Below are positions 58,688 to 64,000 of a stretch of 64,000 bases of DNA, piece after piece. The notes below the pieces were generated by a model. The model was not told the DNA's origin, did not search any database, and worked only from the letters and a program-made list of their open reading frames with translations. Source of the stretch: JACCWP01 sp963785115. GTDB taxonomy: Bacteria > Actinomycetota > Actinomycetes > Propionibacteriales > Nocardioidaceae. The number at the start of each line of letters is the position of its first letter. The first letter of the stretch is position 1. The position numbers were made by a program, and so were the translations under genes. Location: the NCBI GenBank assembly GCA_963785115.1, contig CAWATY010000006.1:620001-684000 (forward strand). The letters run 5' to 3'.

Positions 58688-59746
58688 ATGGACCGCCTCG
58701 ACCTGACCACCGACGTCGTCTCGCTCACCGCCGCGCTGGTGGACATCGAGTCGGTCAGCCGCGACGAGAAGCCCATCGCCGACGCCGTCGAGCAGGCGCT
58801 GCGCGCGTACTCGCACCTCTCGCTCGAGCGCGACGGCAACACGATCGTCGCCCGCACCGACCTGGGCCGCGCCGAGCGGGTCGTGGTCGCGGGGCATCTC
58901 GACACGGTGCCGGTCAACCACAACCTGCCGTCGCGGCTCGACGACGACCACCTGCACGGGCTCGGCTCCTGCGACATGAAGGGCGGCGTGGCCGTCGGGT
59001 TGCTGCTTGCCGCCGGGCTGCCGGAGCCGAACCGCGACGTGACGTACGTGTTCTACGAGTGCGAGGAGGTCGAGGCCACCGACAACGGGCTCGGCCGGCT
59101 CGCCGGCACCCGGCCCGAGCTGCTGGAGGCCGATTTCGCGATCCTGATGGAGCCCAGCAACGCCGCGGTCGAGGCCGGCTGCCAGGGGAGCATGCGGGTC
59201 GATGTCGTGGTCCCGGGCGAGCGGGCGCACAGCGCACGCGCCTGGATGGGCGTCAACGCGATCCACGCCGCGGCGCCGGTGCTGGAGCGGCTGGTCTCGT
59301 ACCAGCCGCGGCAGCCGGAGATCGACGGGCTCACCTACCGCGAGGGGATGAACGCGATCGCGATCGAGGGCGGGGTGGCCGGCAACGTGCTGCCCGACCT
59401 GTGCCGGGTCGGGGTCAACTACCGGTTCGCACCCGACCGCAGCGTCGAGGAGGCGTACGCGCACCTGGTCGAGCTGTTCGAGGGGTTCGAGCTGGAGATC
59501 CGCGACCAGGTCGCCGGCGCGCTGCCCGGGCTGGACCGGCCGGCTGCCGCGGCGTTCGTCGAGGCCGTGGGCGGGGAGGTCCGGCCGAAGTTCGGGTGGA
59601 CCGATGTCGCGCTGTTCACCGCGATCGGGGTGCCGGCCCTGAACTTCGGTCCCGGCGACCCCGCGCTGGCCCACTCCCGGGGCGAGCGGGTGCCGCTCGC
59701 GCACCTGCGGCACTGCGAGCAGGCGATGCGGTCCTGGCTGGGCTGA
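58688..59746 (+). CDS. dapE: Succinyl-diaminopimelate desuccinylase
   Basis: A 352-residue M20-family metallohydrolase. Metal motifs are VVVAGHLDTVPVNHNLPSRL (H-x-D), GLGSCDMKGGVAVGL (the bridging Asp) and YVFYECEEVEATDNG (catalytic E-E). Next come LMEPSNAAVEAGCQGSMR and the dimer domain EGGVAGNVLPDLCRVGVNYRF (split). It hydrolyses N-succinyl-LL-DAP to LL-DAP and succinate. Together with dapC and dapD it completes the succinylase branch within this window. It is followed 14 bp later by the LOG gene. Confidence 0.92.
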   Translation: MDRLDLTTDVVSLTAALVDIESVSRDEKPIADAVEQALRAYSHLSLERDGNTIVARTDLGRAERVVVAGHLDTVPVNHNLPSRLDDDHLHGLGSCDMKGGVAVGLLLAAGLPEPNRDVTYVFYECEEVEATDNGLGRLAGTRPELLEADFAILMEPSNAAVEAGCQGSMRVDVVVPGERAHSARAWMGVNAIHAAAPVLERLVSYQPRQPEIDGLTYREGMNAIAIEGGVAGNVLPDLCRVGVNYRFAPDRSVEEAYAHLVELFEGFELEIRDQVAGALPGLDRPAAAAFVEAVGGEVRPKFGWTDVALFTAIGVPALNFGPGDPALAHSRGERVPLAHLRHCEQAMRSWLG

Positions 59747-59760
59747 CTAGCCTGGCCGCC

Positions 59761-60540
59761 ATGGCGACGCAGCCCGAGCACCGACGTCCTCGGCGCGGAC
59801 CGGAGCTGCAGCGCCGGTCCCGCGCGGTCCCCTCGACGACCGACCAGCGGCTGCTCGACTCCCGCGGCACGACCGACTGGGTCCACACCGACCCCTGGCG
59901 GGTGCTGCGCATCCAGTCGGAGTTCGTCGAGGGCTTCGGGATGCTGGCCGAGCTCGGTCCCGCCGTCTGCGTCTTCGGCAGCGCCCGGACCGCGCGCGAC
60001 GACTGGGCGTACGAGACCGGCGAACGGCTCGGACGCGCGCTCGTCGAGGCGGGGTACGCGGTCATCACCGGCGGCGGCCCGGGCGTGATGGAGTCCGCGA
60101 ACAAGGGCGCGTGCGACGCCGAGGGCGTGTCGGTGGGGCTGGGCATCGAGCTGCCGTTCGAGCAGCGGCTGAACGAGTGGGTCGACCTCGGCATCGACTT
60201 CCGCTACTTCTTCGCGCGCAAGACGATGTTCGTGAAGTACTCCCAGGGTTATGTCGTCCTGCCGGGCGGGTTCGGCACGCTGGACGAGCTGTTCGAGGCC
60301 ATCACGCTGGCCCAGACCCGCAAGGTCACCCGGTTCCCGGTGGTGCTGATGGGCCGCGCCTACTGGCAGGGGTTGCTGGACTGGCTGCACGGCACCGTGG
60401 AGGCCGCCGGCAACGTGAGCCCGGCGGACTTCTCGATGCTGCACGTGACCGACGACGTCGACGAGGCGGTGACGATCCTCGTCGAGTCCGAGCGCGCCCG
60501 CGCCGACGAGACCGCCGGCAGCGACGACCGCCCCGAGTAA
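59761..60540 (+). CDS. LOG-family/TIGR00730 Rossmann protein
   Basis: A 259-residue protein of the lysine decarboxylase-like LOG family. Motifs are VCVFGSARTARDDW, VITGGGPGVMESANKGA and YVVLPGGFGTLDELFEAITL (P-G-G-x-G-T-x-x-E). Family members cleave nucleoside 5'-monophosphates to base and ribose-5-phosphate, as in cytokinin activation; the physiological role in bacteria is often unknown. It follows dapE at 14 bp, as the corresponding gene does near dapE in mycobacteria. It is convergent with the folP2-like gene. Confidence 0.88.
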   Translation: MATQPEHRRPRRGPELQRRSRAVPSTTDQRLLDSRGTTDWVHTDPWRVLRIQSEFVEGFGMLAELGPAVCVFGSARTARDDWAYETGERLGRALVEAGYAVITGGGPGVMESANKGACDAEGVSVGLGIELPFEQRLNEWVDLGIDFRYFFARKTMFVKYSQGYVVLPGGFGTLDELFEAITLAQTRKVTRFPVVLMGRAYWQGLLDWLHGTVEAAGNVSPADFSMLHVTDDVDEAVTILVESERARADETAGSDDRPE

Positions 60541-60555
60541 CGCGCGTACAGGCGC

Positions 60556-61432
60556 TCAGAGGCCGCGCCGGGGAGCGGAGGGGGGCCGGTCGCCGCGGAT
60601 GGAGGCCACCATGTCCAGCACCTCGCGGGTCTCGGCCACCTGGTGGGCGCGGAACACCCGGGCACCGTGCCAGGCGGCGACGGCGGTGGCGGCGAGGGTG
60701 CCGGTGAGGCGCCGGTCGACGGGCAGGTCGAGCGTCTCCCCGACGAAGTCCTTGTTGGACAGGGCGACCAGCACCGGCCACCCGGTGGCGACCAGCTCGT
60801 CGAGCCGGCGGGTCAGCTCCAGCGAGTGCTCGGTCGTCTTGCCGAAGTCGTGGGTGGGATCGAGCAGGATCCCGTCCGGCCGCACCCCCTCGGTCACCGC
60901 TCGCTCGGCCAGCGTCGTGGTCGCGTCGACCACCTCGGCCACCACGTCGGCGTAGCGCACCCGGTCGGGGTCCGTCCGCGGCGCCAGCCCGCCGGTGTGG
61001 CTGCACACCAGGCCGGCGCCGTGCCGGGCCGCGACCGCGGCCACCCCGCGGGTCGTGCCCCGCCCACGCGTCGTTGACGAGGTCGGCGCCCTCTCCGCAC
61101 AACACGTCGGCCACGTCGGCCCGCCAGGTGTCGACGCTGATCACCAGGTCGGGGTGCCGGGCCCGTACGGCGCCGACGAGCGGCGCGGTCCGCCGCAGCT
61201 CCTCGGCGGCGTCGACCTCGTCGCCCGTCCCGGCCTTGACCCCGCCGATGTCGATGATCCGGGCGCCCTCGTCGACCACCTGGTCGACGCGGTCCAGTGC
61301 CTCGGCGAGCTCGTACGTCGCGCCCTTGTCGAAGAACGAGTCCGGGGTCCGGTTGACCACCGCCATCACGACCGGGTGACCCGGCGGGAAGGACGCGCTG
61401 CCGAGCCGCAGGCTCGTCGGCGTCGGGCTCAC
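60556..61432 (-). pseudogene. folP2: Dihydropteroate synthase-like (FolP2 type), single frameshift
   Basis: The N-terminal half (VVMAVVNRTPDSFFDKG, IIDIGGVKAGTGDEVD, LVISVDTWRADVADVL) is in one frame up to VNDAWAGHDPR. The rest (VAAVAARHGAGLVCSHTGG, DPTHDFGKTTEHS, VALSNKDFVGETL) is in another. Deleting one C from the CCCC run at 61043-61046 restores about 291 residues. NRTPDSFFDKG, and not the usual N-V-T-P-D-S-F-S-D-G-G, marks the FolP2 branch. In mycobacteria FolP2 is not the main dihydropteroate synthase. The GTG start is at 61432. A homopolymer insertion error is likely. Confidence 0.85.
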
Positions 61433-61465
61433 CCGTCCAGCATCCTCCGTGACACCATCGACGAC

Positions 61466-61846
61466 GTGACCTGGGTGCTGTGGGCGCTGTGCGTGCTGGT
61501 GGTCGGCGGATGCGTGATCCTCGCGACGGGGCGCGGCGGCGCGATGCCCGACGTGCACGACGACCGACCCGACGTCCTGGTGCCCGGCGGGCGGCCGCTG
61601 CGCGGCGACGACCTGCGGGCGGTCGGCTTCACCACCGCCCTTCGCGGCTACCGGATGGCCGAGGTCGACGCGCTGCTGGCCCGCCTCGCCCTCGAGCTCG
61701 ACGAGCGCGACGGTCACCGCGGCGACCACGGCGACCACGGCGCCGGCGACGGCACCCCCGACGTGACCGGCGATGGCACCGGCGATGGCCGGCGTGTGAC
61801 CGGCGATGTGACCGGCGACGTGACCGGCGACGACCGTGCGGGCTGA
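61466..61846 (+). CDS. DivIVA-domain-like small protein
   Basis: A 126-residue protein with one N-terminal membrane helix (about 1-20) and a short conserved motif, LRAVGFTTALRGYRMAEVDALLARLALEL (split; about residues 49-77), that matches the DivIVA domain N-terminal pattern seen in the mycobacterial Rv1209 type. The C-terminus is a low-complexity D-V-T-G-D/G-T-G-D tract encoded by 12-bp repeats. It lies between folP2 and tagA, as in mycobacteria, although the gpgS gene usually found there is missing. A scaffold role at the membrane or pole is possible. Confidence 0.7.
   Translation: MTWVLWALCVLVVGGCVILATGRGGAMPDVHDDRPDVLVPGGRPLRGDDLRAVGFTTALRGYRMAEVDALLARLALELDERDGHRGDHGDHGAGDGTPDVTGDGTGDGRRVTGDVTGDVTGDDRAG
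61763..61831. repeat. 12-bp tandem repeat, five copies plus a 9-bp unit
   Basis: GTGACCGGCGAT and variants (GGCACCGGCGAT, GTGACCGGCGAC) are tandemly repeated, with a 9-bp degenerate unit at 61787-61795. The tract encodes the acidic V-T-G-D tail of the DivIVA-like protein and ends 4 bp before the GTG of the next gene. Unit length keeps the reading frame if copy number changes. Confidence 0.85.
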
Positions 61847-62306
61847 GGTACGCCTGCAGACCACCGTCGACGCCCCGCCCGAGCTGCTGTGGCAGCTGGT
61901 CACGGACTGGGAGCGCCAGGGCGAGTGGCTGCCCTGCACGCGGGTCCGGCACGTCGACGGCCCGGACCTTGCCGTCGGCACCCGGCTGCTGGCCCGGACC
62001 GCTGTCGGCCGCGTCGGCTTCGATGACCCGATGACCGTCACGGCCGTCGACGTCCCGCAGTCCTACGAGGTCGTGCACACCGGCCGGGTGGTCAAGGGCG
62101 TCGGCGCCTTCGTGGTGGAGCCCGATGGCGGTGGCAGCCGCTTCACCTGGTGGGAACGCGTCGACGTGCCCGGTGGGCCGCTCGCCCCGGTGGTCTGGTG
62201 GGTGGGCGGTCCGCTGACCCGGCTGCTGTTCGGCTGGGCGCTTCGCCGGCTGCGCCGGCTGGCGGAGGCGGAGACCGAGGACGTGCGAGCGGCGGACTCC
62301 GCGTGA
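61836..62306 (+). CDS. SRPBCC family protein
   Basis: A 156-residue START-like protein: N-terminal strand EVRLQTTVDAPPELLWQLVTDWERQGEWLP (split; typical of polyketide cyclase/dehydrase type), central strands around YEVVHTGRVVKGVGAFVVE and a C-terminal helix (LTRLLFGWALRRLRRLAEA). It probably binds a small hydrophobic ligand. The GTG overlaps the DivIVA-like gene by 11 bp, and its stop overlaps the tagA GTG. No enzymatic residues can be assigned. Confidence 0.82.
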   Translation: MRAEVRLQTTVDAPPELLWQLVTDWERQGEWLPCTRVRHVDGPDLAVGTRLLARTAVGRVGFDDPMTVTAVDVPQSYEVVHTGRVVKGVGAFVVEPDGGGSRFTWWERVDVPGGPLAPVVWWVGGPLTRLLFGWALRRLRRLAEAETEDVRAADSA

Positions 62307-62890
62307 GCGGCGCCGTCGTCGGCGACGACGGGCGCGCCCGCTGCCCGTGGGGCGACGCGCCGGCGGACTATCGCGCCTACCACGACACCGAGTGGGGCCG
62401 ACCCGTCACCAGTCGCAACGGCCTGTTCGAGCGGATCAGCCTCGAGGCCTTCCAGTCCGGCCTGTCCTGGCTGACGATCCTGCGCAAGCGCGAGGCGTTC
62501 CGGTCGGCCTTCGCCGGGTTCGACCCCGACCGGGTCGCGGAGTTCGGCGACGCCGACGTCGAGCGACTGCTGCTCGACGCGGGCATCGTCCGCAACCGCG
62601 CCAAGATCCTGGCCACCGTGTCCAACGCCAGGGCCGTGACGGCGCTCGACGTCTCGCTGCCCGACCTGCTGTGGGGGTTCGCCCCCGAGCCGCCGCGCCC
62701 GGCCCCGACCGGGCTCGGTGACGTACCGGCGGTCACCGCCGAGTCGACGGCGATGGCCAAGGAGCTGCGGCGGCGCGGGTTCCGCTTCGTCGGGCCCACC
62801 ACGGCCTACGCGCTGATGCAGGCGGCGGGGCTCGTCAACGACCACCTGGCAGAGTGCTGGGTGCGCGGCGGCACCGCCGCCGGTCCGTGA
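62303..62890 (+). CDS. tagA: 3-methyladenine DNA glycosylase I
   Basis: A 195-residue Tag-family glycosylase. The zinc site residues are Cys in ARCPWGDAPADYRAYHD, His in the following YHDTEWG, and His/Cys in LVNDHLAECW. The helix-hairpin-helix region includes SGLSWLTILRKREAFRSAF and GIVRNRAKILATVSNA; MQAAGLVNDH is the C-terminal hallmark. It removes 3-methyladenine from alkylated DNA. It is translationally coupled to the SRPBCC gene (GTGA). The position in the cluster matches mycobacterial tagA (Rv1210). Confidence 0.92.
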   Translation: MSGAVVGDDGRARCPWGDAPADYRAYHDTEWGRPVTSRNGLFERISLEAFQSGLSWLTILRKREAFRSAFAGFDPDRVAEFGDADVERLLLDAGIVRNRAKILATVSNARAVTALDVSLPDLLWGFAPEPPRPAPTGLGDVPAVTAESTAMAKELRRRGFRFVGPTTAYALMQAAGLVNDHLAECWVRGGTAAGP

Positions 62891-62900
62891 AGGGGGCGAC

Positions 62901-63701
62901 ATGAGGCTTCGCACGACCTGGCCGGTCGCGGCCGCACTGCTGCTCGCCGTGACGCTGCTGCCCGCCGGCGCGGCACCCGCGACCTCGTCGACGGCTCACC
63001 AGGCGGCACCTCAGACGGCGCCGACGTCGAGCGACGGCTGGCGCGGCCGGCCCGCAGTGCTCGAGGCGCGGATCATCGGCCGCAGCGTCCACGACCGCCC
63101 GATCTACGCCTTCCACCTCGGTGACCCGGACGCGAGAAAGACCGTCGTGTTCATCGGCGCGATGCACGGCGACGAGCGGCAGTCCGACGACCCGCTCAAG
63201 CACCTGCGCGACCACCAACCGATCCGCGGCGTCGACCTGTGGGTCATCCCGGTCATGAACCCCGACGGCTACGCCCGCGGCGCGCGCAAGAACGGGCACG
63301 GCGTCGACCTCAACCGCAACTTCCCGGTCCACTGGCGCGACCTCGACGGCGTCTACGAGTCCGGGCCGCACCCGGCCTCGGAGCCGGAGACCAAGGCGGT
63401 GATGGCGTTCCTGCGCCGGATCGACCCCGACCACATGGTCTCGCTGCACCAACCGCTGCGCGGGATCGACCCCCGGACCAAGAACCCTGCCTTCGCCCGG
63501 CGGCTGGCCCGCAACATCTACCTGCCGCTGCACCGCATCGACTGCGGCGGCGTCTGCCACGGCACGATGACGCAGTGGTTCAACAAGCGACGCGCGGGTG
63601 ACTCCATCACCGCCGAGCTGGCCGCCCACCCGCAGCGCCGCTACCTGAACAAGGTCTGCCCCAACGGCATGCTGCGCACGGTCTACGCCCGCCGCGGCTG
63701 A
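62901..63701 (+). CDS. Secreted M14-family zinc carboxypeptidase
   Basis: A 266-residue protein with an N-terminal signal (hydrophobic stretch and A-P-A region, about residues 8-30). The catalytic domain has the zinc ligands H and E in FIGAMHGDERQSDDPL, the Arg/Asn in KNGHGVDLNRNFPVHW, the third His in MVSLHQPLRG, and a Glu near the C-terminus in DSITAELAAHP. M14 relatives of this type cleave peptidoglycan-derived peptides (murein peptide amidases) or C-terminal residues. Cys pairs near the end (CGGVC) suggest extracytoplasmic location. AGGGGGCG precedes the ATG. Confidence 0.85.
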   Translation: MRLRTTWPVAAALLLAVTLLPAGAAPATSSTAHQAAPQTAPTSSDGWRGRPAVLEARIIGRSVHDRPIYAFHLGDPDARKTVVFIGAMHGDERQSDDPLKHLRDHQPIRGVDLWVIPVMNPDGYARGARKNGHGVDLNRNFPVHWRDLDGVYESGPHPASEPETKAVMAFLRRIDPDHMVSLHQPLRGIDPRTKNPAFARRLARNIYLPLHRIDCGGVCHGTMTQWFNKRRAGDSITAELAAHPQRRYLNKVCPNGMLRTVYARRG

Positions 63702-63723
63702 CCGCAGCCGGGCGCTGAGCCGG

Positions 63724-64000
63724 TCAGCGCCCGCGGAACACCGGCGGCTGCTTGGCGACGAACGCGGCCACGGCGTCGCGGTGGTCCTGCGACGCCCCGG
63801 TGAGCGCCATCAGCCGTGCCTCGTGCGCCAGGCTGTCCGCGAGGTCGTGGCCGGCTGCGTACGCCAGCGCCTGGCGTACCGCGCCGTACGCCACCGTCGG
63901 GCCGGACGCGAGCTCGCGGGCCAACGTGGTCGCCTCGCCGAGCAGGTCACCGTCGGGCACGACCGACGTGGCCAGGCCGACCTCCAGGGCCTCGGCGGCG
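63724..64000 (-). CDS. Enoyl-CoA hydratase/isomerase, C-terminal part
   Basis: The window ends inside this gene; the start lies beyond base 64000. The visible 92 residues (AAEALEVGLATSVVPDGDLL, GPTVAYGAVRQALAYA and the end SQDHRDAVAAFVAKQPPVFRGR) are the C-terminal trimerisation part of the crotonase family. Members hydrate enoyl-CoAs in fatty acid or amino acid breakdown. The catalytic part is not seen, so substrate and exact reaction are open. Confidence 0.85.
   Translation of the reverse strand, partial: AAEALEVGLATSVVPDGDLLGEATTLARELASGPTVAYGAVRQALAYAAGHDLADSLAHEARLMALTGASQDHRDAVAAFVAKQPPVFRGR

Overview
The window is about 64 kb of very GC-rich chromosome from an actinobacterium. Frequent GTG starts, ATGA/GTGA start-stop overlaps, a mycothiol gene (mshB), an actinobacterial-type succinate dehydrogenase and several ECF sigma systems support this. 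A Nocardioidaceae/Nocardioides-like source is my inference from gene content, not a demonstrated assignment. I found no rRNA, tRNA, CRISPR array, phage or insertion sequence, and most of it reads as ordinary chromosome.

Layout. 0-8.3 kb: the 3' end of ychF, a secreted repeat/beta-lactamase-fold hydrolase, a MerR regulator with an ABC-2 exporter and a candidate MerR operator, a kinase remnant, and a heavily frameshifted MMPL transporter. 8.4-15.4 kb: small enzymes (VOC, DinB, methyltransferase, SRPBCC, SDR, Mug-type glycosylase), an ion channel, and a complete polar amino acid ABC importer. 15.4-18.9 kb: a BetI-like TetR regulator divergent from a GcvT-like and a PYROXD2-like gene, which I read as a substrate-unknown demethylation/oxidation module. 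18.9-29.3 kb: diguanylate cyclase, DMT exporter, class II aldolase and PfkB kinase, an Na+/H+ antiporter fused to a UBP zinc finger, pterin dehydratase, and an ECF sigma/membrane-partner pair.

29.5-34.1 kb: sdhCAB and a NUDIX-phosphotransferase fusion. 34.1-44.9 kb: a purine catabolism island with 8-oxoguanine/guanine-type deaminase, three-subunit xanthine dehydrogenase, uricase, HIU hydrolase, OHCU decarboxylase, allantoinase, allantoicase and an aldolase-like protein. Together they cover oxopurine to ureidoglycolate. 44.9-51.6 kb: GDSL hydrolase, S9 peptidase, mshB, VanW protein and flavin reductase. 52.6-63 kb: a lysine/DAP and housekeeping block (fdxA, dapC, dapD, dapE, LOG protein, folP2-like, DivIVA-like, tagA) whose order recalls the mycobacterial Rv1177-Rv1210 region, interrupted by an ECF42 sigma/DGPF pair and a lytic transglycosylase-like gene. 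The window ends inside an enoyl-CoA hydratase gene.

The most notable unexplained signals are two copies of a roughly 77-79 bp intergenic element with compensatory stem changes and mutually exclusive hairpins (50.9 kb and 58.6 kb), several perfect palindromes in promoter regions, a good match to an ECF42 promoter, and a recurring pattern of single-base insertions that break five genes and may be assembly error rather than gene decay.
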